Program-made: the position numbers and the translations under genes
From: Oscillospiraceae bacterium
GTDB lineage: Bacteria > Bacillota > Clostridia > Oscillospirales > Oscillospiraceae
Direction of reading: 5' to 3'
Assembly: GCA_016293265.1 (NCBI GenBank)
Contig: JAEDEN010000049.1
Coordinates: forward strand, 1 to 12,742
Length of the DNA stretch: 12,742 nt
In this document: piece after piece, positions 1 through 7,243 of the stretch
How positions within the stretch are numbered: the first letter of the stretch is position 1
How the letters are laid out: each line of letters begins with the position of its first letter
The notes under the pieces: generated by a model
Told to the model about the DNA's origin: nothing
Database searches by the model: none
Seen by the model: only the letters and a program-made list of their open reading frames with translations

Positions 1-261
1 ACCTCCACCCTGAAGGTCATGGACGTCAACGTCACCAAGCAGCTCACCGAGATCTACAACGGCACCTTCGTTGGCCAGGACGCTCTGCTGGGCGCCGACA
101 CCGACTCCTCCAGCTATGTTTCCGCCGAGGGCCGCCAGCAGCTGAGCCAGGAGGCCCTGGACGCCATGGCCGAGTGCTATGAGAAGGTGAAGGACGGCAC
201 CATCGTCCCCGCCGCCAACTTCAACGGCTATCTGCCCACCGACTTCCCCGGCCTGAAGTAA
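1..261 (+). CDS. BMP-family nucleoside ABC transporter substrate-binding lipoprotein, C-terminal part
   Basis: Only the last 86 codons are in the window, and the reading frame is open from base 1. The visible part runs through a DxNVTKQLTEIYNGTFVGQD stretch and ends in a helix (EALDAMAECYEKVKDGTIV) followed by a short tail ending in DFPGLK. This fits the C-terminal lobe of the BMP/PnrA (BmpA, Med) family of extracellular nucleoside-binding lipoproteins. The call leans mainly on context. The gene lies 10 bases upstream of a purine nucleoside phosphorylase and a few hundred bases upstream of a NupOPQ-type ATPase and permease set, the usual partners of a BMP protein. The lipoprotein signal and ligand-binding residues lie outside the window, so substrate choice cannot be read. 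The ATG at base 19 is internal and is not a start. Confidence 0.75.
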   Translation, partial: TSTLKVMDVNVTKQLTEIYNGTFVGQDALLGADTDSSSYVSAEGRQQLSQEALDAMAECYEKVKDGTIVPAANFNGYLPTDFPGLK

Positions 262-271
262 GGAAATAGCG

Positions 272-1003
272 ATGATGAAAGAATCTGTTTCCGCCAGCAT
301 CGCCCTGCCCGAGGGGGTTGAGATCGCCAAGGTGGTCCTCATGCCCGGCGATCCCCTGCGCGCCAAGCACGTGGCCGAGAAGTACCTGGAAAATCCCGTG
401 TGCTTCAACACCGTGCGCAATATGCTGGGCTACACCGGTACCTACAAGGGCCGCAAGATCTCCGTTATGGGCAGCGGCATGGGCATCCCCTCCATGGGCC
501 TGTACGCCACGGAGCTCTACAACCAGTTTGATGTGAATGCCATCATCCGCATCGGCTCCGCCGGCGGCATCAGCCCCGACGTGAAGCTCCGGGACGTGGT
601 CATCGCCATGGCCGCCTCCTCCAACTCCGCCTACGGTTCCGCCTATGACATGCCAGGCTACCTGGCTCCCGTGGCCAGCTACGATATGCTGGCCCATGCC
701 GTGGAAGGCGCCAGGACCCTGGGTGTCAGCGCCGTGGTGGGCAAGGTCTTTACCTCCGACCACTTCTATAACCCCGTGCCCCAGGTGAACGAGAAGCTCC
801 GCGAGCTGGGCCACCTGGCCGTGGAGATGGAGACTGCCGGCCTGTACTGGACCGCTGCCGCCTGCAAGAAGAAGGCGCTGAGCGTCCTGACCATCTCCGA
901 CCACCTCTTCACCGGTGAATTCCTCAGCGCCCAGGACCGCCAGGAGTCCTTCCACGACATGATGGAAGTGGCTCTGGAGTGCGCCTGGCACGAGGCCGAA
1001 TAA
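272..1003 (+). CDS. deoD: Purine nucleoside phosphorylase, DeoD type
   Basis: This 243-residue cytoplasmic enzyme should cleave purine (deoxy)nucleosides with phosphate to a free base and (deoxy)ribose-1-phosphate. It has the hexameric DeoD length and motifs: PGDPLRAK near residue 25, GSGMGIPS near 67, RIGSAGG at 93-99, VEMETAGLY at 184-192 and the TISDH catalytic loop at 207-211. Aligning by eye to E. coli DeoD gives phosphate ligands Arg30, Arg49, Arg93 and Ser96, base/ribose ligands Glu185, Met186 and Glu187, catalytic Asp210, and Arg223. The extreme N-terminus does not show the usual His (E. coli His4); an Ile sits there. AGGAAA lies just upstream of ATG 272, and ATG 275 is equally possible. 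The gene sits inside the nucleoside transport operon, 10 bases after the binding-protein gene, so imported nucleosides would be salvaged directly. Confidence 0.95.
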   Translation: MMKESVSASIALPEGVEIAKVVLMPGDPLRAKHVAEKYLENPVCFNTVRNMLGYTGTYKGRKISVMGSGMGIPSMGLYATELYNQFDVNAIIRIGSAGGISPDVKLRDVVIAMAASSNSAYGSAYDMPGYLAPVASYDMLAHAVEGARTLGVSAVVGKVFTSDHFYNPVPQVNEKLRELGHLAVEMETAGLYWTAAACKKKALSVLTISDHLFTGEFLSAQDRQESFHDMMEVALECAWHEAE

Positions 1004-1012
1004 AAACTGCTG

Positions 1013-1046
1013 CCCTCCCTGCGCCCCCTGACGGGCGCGGGGAGGG
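1013..1046 (+). terminator. GC-rich stem-loop after deoD, terminator-like without a U tract
   Basis: The arms 1013-1026 (CCCTCCCTGCGCCC) and 1033-1046 (GGGCGCGGGGAGGG) pair over 14 positions, one of them G-U, around a 6-base loop. The hairpin starts 9 bases after the deoD stop. What follows is TATCACCCC rather than a run of T, so it is probably a partial terminator, a pause site or a 3'-end stabiliser that lowers but does not stop readthrough into the ABC genes. The structure is read directly; its role is inferred. Confidence 0.5.
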
Positions 1047-1088
1047 TATCACCCCTGGTTCCTGCATTTACCAATAAATGAGAGACTG

Positions 1089-1138
1089 AGGGTGTATCCG
1101 AAAGCTGCCGGAGCGGATGCGGCTTTCGGATACACCCT
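1089..1138. repeat. Long inverted repeat (20-bp arms) upstream of the ABC ATPase gene
   Basis: The arms 1089-1108 (AGGGTGTATCCGAAAGCTGC) and 1119-1138 match in 19 of 20 positions; the exception would be a G-U pair in RNA. A 10-base loop (1109-1118) separates them. No T run follows, so it is not a standard intrinsic terminator. It ends only 18 bases before ATG 1157, so in RNA it would stand next to the ribosome binding site (AGAGGGAG, 1144-1151). It could be a processing or stability hairpin, a regulator-binding dyad, or a copy of a dispersed palindromic repeat. Confidence 0.75.
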
Positions 1139-1156
1139 GACCAAGAGGGAGATAAC

Positions 1157-2689
1157 ATGGAAGATTACATTGTGGAAATGCGGCATATCACCAAGCGTTT
1201 TCCCGGCATCGTCGCCAATGACGATGTGACCATCCAGGTCAAGCGGGGCGAGGTGTATGCGCTTCTGGGCGAAAACGGCGCCGGAAAGTCCACGCTGATG
1301 AGTATGCTCTTCGGCATGTATGAGCCGGATTCCGGTGAGATCCTCATCAATGGCCAGAGCGTGAAGATGCGCTCCTCCAACGACGCCACCGCCCACTCCA
1401 TCGGTATGGTGCACCAGCACTTCAAGCTGGTGGACAACTATACCGTGGCGGAGAACATCGTCCTGGGTGTGGAGCCCAGGAAGCGCCTGCTGGGGCTGTT
1501 CCCCAGCGTGGATATGAAGAAGGCCAACGAAGAGATCGCCGAGCTTTCCAAAAAGTACGGCCTTGAGGTGAATCCCACCGACAAGATCGAGGATATCACC
1601 GTCTCCGTCCGCCAGCGGGTGGAGATCCTCAAGATGCTTTACCGCAAGGCGGAGATCCTGATTTTCGACGAGCCCACCGCCGTCCTCACCCCCCAGGAGA
1701 TCGAATTCCTCCTGAAGATCATCGACGGCCTGCGCCGGGGCGGCAAGACCATTATCCTCATTACCCACAAGATCGAGGAGATCCGCCGCATCGCCGACCG
1801 CTGTGCCATTTTGCGCCGGGGCAAGCTGGTGGATGTGCTGGACGTGCGCTCCACCCCCTCCCAGGAGATGGCGAACCTGATGGTGGGCCGCACCGTGGAC
1901 TTCGAGGCCCACAAGTCCGCCCCCAACTACCGGGATGTGATCCTGGAGGTGGAGAACCTCACCGTCCAGAACGCTAGCAAATTCGACGTGGTGAAGGATG
2001 TTTCCTTCCGGATCCGGGGCGGCGAGATCTTTGCCGTGGCCGGCGTCTCCGGCAACGGCCAGACGGAACTGGCCGATGCCATCTACGGCATGATGAAGGT
2101 CCACTCCGGCTCCATCCGCCTGCGGGGGCAGGACATCACCAACCTGCCTATCCGCCAGCGCACCCAGGAGGGCATCTCCTACATCCCCGAGGACCGGCAG
2201 CATACCTCCCTGTACCTGGACTTCACCCTGGGTGAGAACCTGGCCATCCGCCGCTATTACAAGGAGCCCTTCTCCCAAAAGGGCATCCTGAAGTTCGATG
2301 AATTCAACAAAAACGCCGACGAGCAGATCCAGCGCTACGACATCCGCAGCGGCCAGGGCCGCAAAACCGTGGTGCGCTCCATGTCCGGCGGCAACCAGCA
2401 AAAGGCCATCGTGGGCCGTGAGATCGAAGAGCACTCCGATCTCATCATCTTCGTCCAGCCCACCCGGGGCATGGACATCGGCGCCATCGAGAACATCCAC
2501 CGCCAGATCCTGGCCGAGCGCGACAGGGGAGCGGCTATTTTGCTCATCTCCCTGGAGCTGGACGAGATCATGGAGCTGGCAGACACCATCGGCGTCATCT
2601 ATAACGGTCAGATGCTGAAAATCGCCGAGGCATCCGAAATGACCTCCATGGATGTGGGCCGGTACATGATGGGAGTGAAGGACGTATGA
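1157..2689 (+). CDS. Nucleoside ABC transporter ATP-binding protein with two ABC domains (NupO/YufO-like)
   Basis: This 510-residue membrane-associated ATPase powers nucleoside uptake with the two permeases that follow. Domain 1 has a full Walker A (GENGAGKST, 38-46), a Q-loop region near residue 86, a signature region VSVRQRVEIL (149-158), Walker B ending in FDEPTAVLTPQE (170-181) and the H-loop (ITHK, His204). Domain 2 has a degenerate Walker A (GVSGNGQTEL, 296-305, without the GK-S/T core), a good LSGG-like signature (SMSGGNQQK, 408-416) and FVQPTRGMD (432-440), where Gln replaces the catalytic Glu. One active and one inactive ATP site is typical of this family and is not decay. The start has a good ribosome binding site at 1144-1151. 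The gene overlaps the next by ATGA. The substrate is inferred from the adjacent deoD. Confidence 0.95.
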   Translation: MEDYIVEMRHITKRFPGIVANDDVTIQVKRGEVYALLGENGAGKSTLMSMLFGMYEPDSGEILINGQSVKMRSSNDATAHSIGMVHQHFKLVDNYTVAENIVLGVEPRKRLLGLFPSVDMKKANEEIAELSKKYGLEVNPTDKIEDITVSVRQRVEILKMLYRKAEILIFDEPTAVLTPQEIEFLLKIIDGLRRGGKTIILITHKIEEIRRIADRCAILRRGKLVDVLDVRSTPSQEMANLMVGRTVDFEAHKSAPNYRDVILEVENLTVQNASKFDVVKDVSFRIRGGEIFAVAGVSGNGQTELADAIYGMMKVHSGSIRLRGQDITNLPIRQRTQEGISYIPEDRQHTSLYLDFTLGENLAIRRYYKEPFSQKGILKFDEFNKNADEQIQRYDIRSGQGRKTVVRSMSGGNQQKAIVGREIEEHSDLIIFVQPTRGMDIGAIENIHRQILAERDRGAAILLISLELDEIMELADTIGVIYNGQMLKIAEASEMTSMDVGRYMMGVKDV

Positions 2690-3864
2690 AAAAGAAAACA
2701 CTGAAAAAGAGCCGCCTGGCCGCCCTCCTCACCCATGAAAAGTGGGGCGGCGTGGCCGTACCCCTCCTTGCCATCGTCCTTGCCTTCATCACCGCCAGCG
2801 TGGTGCTGCTGGCCATGGGCAAAAGCCCCGTCACCGCCTTCCTCAGCTTCCTGCAGGGCTCCGGCTTCGTGCCCAAGGCGAAATACGGCGGCGGCCAGGG
2901 CCTTTTGACGGACCTGTTCAACACCCTGAACACCCTGGCGCCCCTGACCCTCGCCTCCCTGGCCTTCATCATCGCCTTCAAGGCGGGCCTGTTCAACATC
3001 GGCATCGCCGGGCAGATGCTGATCTCCGGCTTCACCGCCACCGTCATCGTGGGCTACAGCGGCCTGAACGGCCTGATCGCAAAGCCCCTGGTGGTAGTGG
3101 TGGGCATCATCACCGGCGGCCTTGTGGGTGCCCTCATCGGCTGGCTGAAGTACCGCTTCAATATCCATGAGGTGGTGGCCTCCGTGATGATTAACTACAT
3201 CATCAGCTACGGCACCGGCTTTTTCATCAACACCTACTTCGCAAACGCCCTCACCCGCTCCATGCAGATCTGTTCCGACGCCTCCCGCCTGACCTTTATG
3301 AATGTGCAGATCAGCGGCATGAAGTGCAACATCCCCCTGGGTATCCTGCTGGCCCTGGCCGCCGCCTTTTTGGTGAAGTTCATCTTCGACAAGACGGTGT
3401 TCGGCTTCGAGCTGAAGGCCGTGGGCAACAACCCCGTCTGCGCCAGGTACACCGGCATCAACGTGGGCAGCCGCTTCATTTTCTCCATGGCCTTCTCCGG
3501 TATGCTGGCGGGCCTTGCGGGCGTGGTCTATTTCCTGGGCACCTACAACACCATCCTGCCCAAGACCCTCCCCAGCATGGGCTTCGACGCCATCGCCGTG
3601 GCCATGCTGGGCAACGCCTCGCCCATCGGCTCCATCTTCTCCGGCATCCTTATCAGTATCTTCCAGTGCGGCAGCAACTACATGAGCTCCGCCGTTGGCG
3701 TTCCCAAGGAGATCGCCTCCCTCATCACTGGCATTTTGCTGATGTTCTCCGCCTGCGGCGGCTTCTTCCGCTACATGGCCCAGCGCCGGGTGGACCGTGA
3801 GCGCGATGAGCAGCGCGCTGCCGAAAAAGCTGCCCGGACCGACGGAAAGGAGGCTGTGAAATAA
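2686..3864 (+). CDS. Nucleoside ABC transporter permease, first subunit (NupP/YufP-like)
   Basis: This 392-residue integral membrane protein belongs to the branched-chain/ribose permease fold (BPD_transp_2). A basic N-terminus is followed by a first membrane segment at about residues 22-44 and several more hydrophobic stretches, and the protein ends in a charged cytoplasmic tail (about 365-392). Family motifs are visible: GLFNIGIAGQ (101-110), HEVVASVMINYI (161-172), the ATPase-coupling loop GFELKAVGNNP (240-250) and AVAMLGNASPIG (304-315). The ATG overlaps the ATPase stop codon (ATGA), and GGAG lies upstream within the ATPase gene. It would pair with the smaller permease encoded next to form the translocation channel. 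Confidence 0.94.
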   Translation: MKKKTLKKSRLAALLTHEKWGGVAVPLLAIVLAFITASVVLLAMGKSPVTAFLSFLQGSGFVPKAKYGGGQGLLTDLFNTLNTLAPLTLASLAFIIAFKAGLFNIGIAGQMLISGFTATVIVGYSGLNGLIAKPLVVVVGIITGGLVGALIGWLKYRFNIHEVVASVMINYIISYGTGFFINTYFANALTRSMQICSDASRLTFMNVQISGMKCNIPLGILLALAAAFLVKFIFDKTVFGFELKAVGNNPVCARYTGINVGSRFIFSMAFSGMLAGLAGVVYFLGTYNTILPKTLPSMGFDAIAVAMLGNASPIGSIFSGILISIFQCGSNYMSSAVGVPKEIASLITGILLMFSACGGFFRYMAQRRVDRERDEQRAAEKAARTDGKEAVK

Positions 3865-4823
3865 TGGAAAAGGTGTTTATTGACGGCTTGTCCTTTGCAG
3901 CCCCCCTGTTTGTCATGGCTATGGGCGCCATCTACTGCGAAAAGAGCGGTATCACCGACCTGGCTGTGGAAGGCTTCCAGGGCTTCGGCGCCTTCATCGG
4001 CGCGCTGTGCGCGGTTTTGCTGATGCCTGTCCTGGGGGAAGGCTCCCAGGCGGTCATCTACATCGCCATGGTGGCCGCCTTCATCGGCGGCGGCGTGTAC
4101 GCTATCCTCCATGCGGTGCTGTGCATCAATTTCCGGGCCAACCAGACCATCAGCGGCGTGGTCATCAACATCCTCTCCACCGCCCTGACGGCCTTCCTCA
4201 CCTCCACCGCCAACAAGATCATGAACGGCGACTCCTCCAACAAGTTCATCCTGGGTGTGTCTGACCGTTTCACCGTCCCCGGCCTGAGCCGGATCCCTGT
4301 GGTGGGTGCGTTCTTCAAGAATATGTACCCCTTCGAGATCATCATCGCCGTCATCGCTGTCTTTGCCTGGTACCTGATGTACAAGACCCGCTTCGGTATG
4401 CACCTGCGGGCCTGCGGTGAAAATCCCCAGGCCGTGGACGCCGCCGGCGGCAACGTGAGCCGCACACGGTTCCTCGCCGTGCTGATCTCCGGCGCCCTGG
4501 CGGGTGTGGGCGGCATCTGCTTTGCCTACTCCATCTCCGCCAACTTCTCCCCCAGCATCTACATGGGCTACGGCTACCTGGCCATCTCCGCCATGATCTT
4601 CGGCAACTGGAGCATTCTGCCCACCGCAGCGGTGTGCCTGTTTTTTGGCCTGGCCAAGTCCGGCGGCTACCAGCTTTGCCTGTACATGGGCCTGCCCAGC
4701 AACTATTCCGACATCTTCATGATGCTGCCCTACGTGCTCACCCTGTTCCTGCTGATGTTCTTCTCCAAGAAGAACCATCCCCCCAAGGCCGCAGGCGAGG
4801 TCTACGACAAGGGCAAGCGGTGA
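3864..4823 (+). CDS. Nucleoside ABC transporter permease, second subunit (NupQ/YufQ-like)
   Basis: This 319-residue membrane protein is the shorter partner permease of the pair. It shows the family sequence EKSGITDLAVEG (26-37), the RANQTISGVVINIL stretch (91-104), a coupling loop RFGMHLRACGENPQA (176-190) and a GYGYLAISAMIFG segment (235-247), with hydrophobic membrane segments between them. The start shares a base with the upstream stop (TAATG), and a strong AAAGGAGG (3847-3853) lies inside the end of the first permease gene, so translation is coupled. Its own stop overlaps the next start in the same way. Length and motifs are normal. Confidence 0.94.
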   Translation: MEKVFIDGLSFAAPLFVMAMGAIYCEKSGITDLAVEGFQGFGAFIGALCAVLLMPVLGEGSQAVIYIAMVAAFIGGGVYAILHAVLCINFRANQTISGVVINILSTALTAFLTSTANKIMNGDSSNKFILGVSDRFTVPGLSRIPVVGAFFKNMYPFEIIIAVIAVFAWYLMYKTRFGMHLRACGENPQAVDAAGGNVSRTRFLAVLISGALAGVGGICFAYSISANFSPSIYMGYGYLAISAMIFGNWSILPTAAVCLFFGLAKSGGYQLCLYMGLPSNYSDIFMMLPYVLTLFLLMFFSKKNHPPKAAGEVYDKGKR

Positions 4824-5872
4824 TGCCTATGCGTGCTGCCATCATCGGCACGGGGGGCATCGCCCACACCCATGCCCGGACCCTGGGCCTGCTGGGCCAT
4901 GAGATCGCCCTGGTGGTGGGCCGCCGGGCCGAAAGCGCCCGGGCCTTCGGGGAGCAGTACGGCTGCAAGGCCTATGCCGGCTGTCTCACGGAGGAGCTGC
5001 TGGCCGGTGTGGACGCCGTCCACATCTGCACGCCCCCCGGAAACCACTTTCCCTGGGCCGCCCGGGCCATCCGGGCGGGAAAGGCCGTCTTTTGCGAAAA
5101 GCCCCTGACCTTCTCCGTGGAGGAGGCGGAGGAGCTTTGCCGCATGGCGGAGGAGGCGGGCACCGCCGCGGCGGTGGATTTCAACAACCGCTTCTATCCC
5201 GCCTGCGGGCGCATCCGCCGGCAGCTGGCGGACAGCGGCCCCGTGGAGCTGATCCACGGCCACTACCGCCAGGAGTTTGAGATGATGCCTGCCCCCTGGT
5301 CCTGGCGCTACACAGCCCCCATGCGGGCGGTGACGGAGATCGGCTCCCACTTCGTGGACCTGATGCGCTTCCTCTCGGGACTTGAGGCGGAGGCCGTCAG
5401 CGCCGTGTTCCGGACCGTTTCCCCGGAGCGCCGCCTGCGGGAGGGCAGGATGTATCCCGGCGGGGAAGGGGAGGCTGTGACAGTCTCCAACGAGGATGCC
5501 GCTGCCGTCACCATCAAGCTGCGGGGCGGCGCCGTGGCCAGCGTCTTTCTCAGCGAGATCAGTCCCGGCCGGGGCAACGACCTTGCCATCGAGCTGATGA
5601 CCCGGGAGGAGACCCTTGGCTGGCACAGCGAGGACCCATACTGCGTCCTCAGCGGCCGGAAGGGCCAGGGCATTTCCCGGCTGTGCGACCCCTTCGGCGG
5701 CGGATTTTCCACCACCTTTCTGGATACCATGGCCGCCTTTTACGCCTGGGCGGAGGGGGGCGCCAGGGACAGCCGCCTGGCCACCTTCCGGGACGGCCTT
5801 GCCGCCGTCAGGCTTTGCAGCGCCATGGCCTGCAGCGCCGAAAAGGGCGGCGCCTTCATCCCGGTTCCCTGA
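4823..5872 (+). CDS. Gfo/Idh/MocA-family NAD(P)-dependent oxidoreductase
   Basis: This 349-residue cytoplasmic dehydrogenase has a Rossmann fold starting with IIGTGGIAHTH (7-17). It has the family CEKP motif (91-94, Lys93) and a TEIGSHFVDL segment (171-180) that places His176 where the family has its catalytic His. A Glu (172) stands at the place where inositol dehydrogenases have Asp. I start it at ATG 4823, which overlaps the permease stop (ATGA) with AAGGG 9 bases upstream; the same frame is open further left, but that part lies over the permease gene. The family acts on sugars, cyclitols and their derivatives, so the true substrate is unknown. Being last in a nucleoside uptake operon suggests a nucleoside- or pentose-related substrate, which is only inference. 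Confidence 0.9.
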   Translation: MPMRAAIIGTGGIAHTHARTLGLLGHEIALVVGRRAESARAFGEQYGCKAYAGCLTEELLAGVDAVHICTPPGNHFPWAARAIRAGKAVFCEKPLTFSVEEAEELCRMAEEAGTAAAVDFNNRFYPACGRIRRQLADSGPVELIHGHYRQEFEMMPAPWSWRYTAPMRAVTEIGSHFVDLMRFLSGLEAEAVSAVFRTVSPERRLREGRMYPGGEGEAVTVSNEDAAAVTIKLRGGAVASVFLSEISPGRGNDLAIELMTREETLGWHSEDPYCVLSGRKGQGISRLCDPFGGGFSTTFLDTMAAFYAWAEGGARDSRLATFRDGLAAVRLCSAMACSAEKGGAFIPVP

Positions 5873-5877
5873 AAAGC

Positions 5878-5915
5878 GAAAAAAAGCCGTGAGCAGCCGC
5901 TCACGGCCTTTTTTT
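5878..5915 (+). terminator. Intrinsic terminator of the nucleoside operon
   Basis: The stem GCCGTGAGC (5886-5894) pairs perfectly with GCTCACGGC (5899-5907) around an AGCC loop. One C and then seven T (5909-5915) follow, and a run of A precedes the stem. It begins 5 bases after the oxidoreductase stop and closes the operon before the serC promoter. Confidence 0.93.
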
Positions 5916-5918
5916 GTG

Positions 5919-5948
5919 TTGCTTTTTGGCCCGCTTCTGGATTACAAT
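5919..5948 (+). promoter_or_regulatory. Probable sigma-A-type promoter of serC
   Basis: A good -10 box TACAAT (5943-5948) is preceded by a weak -35 TTGCTT (5919-5924) at an 18-base spacing. Transcription would start near 5955, leaving a leader of about 30 bases that contains the serC ribosome binding site. It lies just after the upstream terminator, which supports an independent serC unit. Confidence 0.55.
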
Positions 5949-5986
5949 AGAAGGCATCCAAAATGGAAGAAAGAAGGAATCCCCTT

Positions 5987-7075
5987 ATGAAATACGGTCG
6001 CAGCTATAATTTCTCCGCCGGTCCCGCCATGATGCCGGAGGAGGTTTTGGAGGAGATCGCCGCTGAGATGATGAACTATCAGGGCAGCGGTATGTGCGTC
6101 ATGGAGATGAGCCACCGCTCCGCGGTGTTCCAGAAGATCCGGGACGAGGCTGAGGCGGACCTGCGTACCCTCATGGGCATCCCCGAAAACTACAAGGTAC
6201 TGTTCGTCCAGGGCGGCGGCACGCTGGAATTTGCAATGGTTCCCATGAACCTGATGAAAAACGGCGTGGCCTGCTATGTGGAGACCGGCGCCTGGTCCAA
6301 GAAGGCCATCGCCGAGGCGAAGAAGTTCGGGACGGTGAAGGTGATCGCCTCCTCTGCCGATGAGAACTTCTCCTACATCCCCGACTGCTCCGACCCCGAT
6401 ATCCCGGAGGACGCGGATTACGTCTATATCTGTGAGAATGAGACCATCAACGGCACCACCTTCCACACCCTTCCCAACACCAAGGGCAAGGTGCTGGTGT
6501 CGGACCAGTCCTCCATGTTCCTCTCCCGCCCCTGCAACGTGGCGGACTACGGGCTGATCTGGGCGGGTGTGCAGAAGAACGTGGGCCCCGCCGGCATGGC
6601 CATCGTCATCATCCGGGAGGATCTGCTGCGGGAGGACCTGGACCCCAGAACCCCGGTTTACCTGAACTATAAGACCCATGCCGACAGCGATTCCCTCTAT
6701 AACACCCCCAACTGCTGGGCCATCTATTGCTGCGGCAAGGTTTTCAAGTACCTCCTGGCCAAGGGCGGCCTGGAGGCCCAGGCCCGGCGCAACGCCGAAA
6801 AGGCCGCCGTGCTCTATGACTTCCTGGATTCCAGCCGCTTTTTCACCGCCGCCGTCCGCAAGGAGGACCGTTCCTTCATGAACGTGCCCTTCCGCACCCC
6901 CAGCAAGGAGCAGGACGCCGCCGTTGTGGCCGCCGCCAAGGCCGCCGGGTTCGATAACCTGAAGGGCCATAAATCCGTGGGCGGGCTCCGGGCTTCCATC
7001 TACAACGCCATGCCCAGGGAGGGCGTGGAAGCCCTGGTGGAGTTCCTCAAAAAGTACGAAAAGGAAAACGGATGA
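5987..7075 (+). CDS. serC: Phosphoserine aminotransferase
   Basis: This 362-residue PLP enzyme interconverts 3-phosphohydroxypyruvate plus glutamate and 3-phosphoserine plus 2-oxoglutarate in serine synthesis. It may also serve pyridoxine synthesis. Typical SerC sequences are FSAGPAMMP (9-17), MSHRS (41-45), GGGTLEF (76-82), NETINGT (151-157), VSDQSS (171-176) and the PLP lysine in GVQKNVGPAG (Lys197), ending with KSVGGLRASIYNAM (329-342). I prefer ATG 5987 because AAGAAGGA (5971-5978) lies 8 bases upstream and the protein then has the usual 360-362 residues. The ATG at 5963 would sit only a few bases from the predicted transcript start, with no ribosome binding site. The gene is flanked by terminators on both sides, so it appears to be transcribed alone, without serA. 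Confidence 0.97.
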   Translation: MKYGRSYNFSAGPAMMPEEVLEEIAAEMMNYQGSGMCVMEMSHRSAVFQKIRDEAEADLRTLMGIPENYKVLFVQGGGTLEFAMVPMNLMKNGVACYVETGAWSKKAIAEAKKFGTVKVIASSADENFSYIPDCSDPDIPEDADYVYICENETINGTTFHTLPNTKGKVLVSDQSSMFLSRPCNVADYGLIWAGVQKNVGPAGMAIVIIREDLLREDLDPRTPVYLNYKTHADSDSLYNTPNCWAIYCCGKVFKYLLAKGGLEAQARRNAEKAAVLYDFLDSSRFFTAAVRKEDRSFMNVPFRTPSKEQDAAVVAAAKAAGFDNLKGHKSVGGLRASIYNAMPREGVEALVEFLKKYEKENG

Positions 7076-7080
7076 TCCCA

Positions 7081-7107
7081 ATGCCCCCGCTTCGGCGGGG
7101 GCATTTT
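7081..7107 (+). terminator. Intrinsic terminator of serC
   Basis: A perfect 10-bp stem, ATGCCCCCGC (7081-7090) with GCGGGGGCAT (7095-7104), closes on a stable TTCG tetraloop and is followed by a short T run (7104-7107). It starts 6 bases after the serC stop. Confidence 0.9.
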
Positions 7108-7162
7108 CCTGCCCGGGGATATGCAGGCGGGAAGGAGGCGCGGGAAGGTCTGAAGGCAAAAC

Positions 7163-7197
7163 AAAAGACCGACTTGTCAAAACAAGCCGGTCTTTTT
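7163..7197. terminator. Bidirectional terminator next to the tRNA fragment
   Basis: The arms 7163-7177 (AAAAGACCGACTTGT) and 7182-7196 match in 14 of 15 positions around a CAAA loop. T runs flank it on the + strand (7193-7197), and on the minus strand T-rich sequence also follows. It touches the 3' end of the tRNA fragment, so it was probably the terminator of the original minus-strand tRNA gene and a second stop for serC. Confidence 0.85.
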
Positions 7198-7243
7198 GGT
7201 GGACGGTACAGGACTCGAACCTGTGACCCCCTGCACGTCAAGG
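7197..7243 (-). pseudogene. 3' fragment of a tRNA-Val(GAC)-like gene, probable attachment site (attR)
   Basis: On the minus strand this reads as the 3' part of a tRNA: anticodon loop TTGACGT (complement of 7235-7241), anticodon-stem 3' arm GCAGG, variable loop GGGTC, T-arm ACAGG-TTCGAGT-CCTGT (7208-7224), acceptor arm ACCGTCC (7201-7207), discriminator A and an encoded CCA (7197-7199). Going 5' from the anticodon loop, the sequence changes to ATTCC instead of the CCTGC needed to close the anticodon stem, and no GGACGGT acceptor 5' arm is found nearby. It is therefore a fragment and not a working tRNA. Such 3' halves are left behind when tyrosine-integrase elements insert into tRNA genes, and an intact copy is restored at the far end. 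The GAC (Val) identity is by eye. Confidence 0.75.

Noticed and set aside
1049..2701. Long minus-strand open frame (550 codons) opposite the ABC ATPase
   Set aside because: It mirrors the ATPase gene, is rich in His, Gly, Leu and Val as antisense of GC-rich codons, shows no family motif, and the + strand frame has full Walker motifs.
3771..4778. Minus-strand open frame opposite the second permease
   Set aside because: The composition (His, Gln, Gly and Asp rich) is that of an antisense shadow; the + strand permease motifs are clear.
4634..4822. N-terminal extension of the oxidoreductase
   Set aside because: The frame is open but lies over the permease gene, and the Rossmann motif begins normally just after ATG 4823.
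5919..5986. Riboswitch or T-box before serC
   Set aside because: The leader from the predicted start is only about 30 bases, too short for a known riboswitch.
5963..5989. Upstream ATG 5963 as the serC start
   Set aside because: It has no ribosome binding site and is almost at the predicted transcript start; ATG 5987 has AAGAAGGA at good spacing and gives the normal SerC length.
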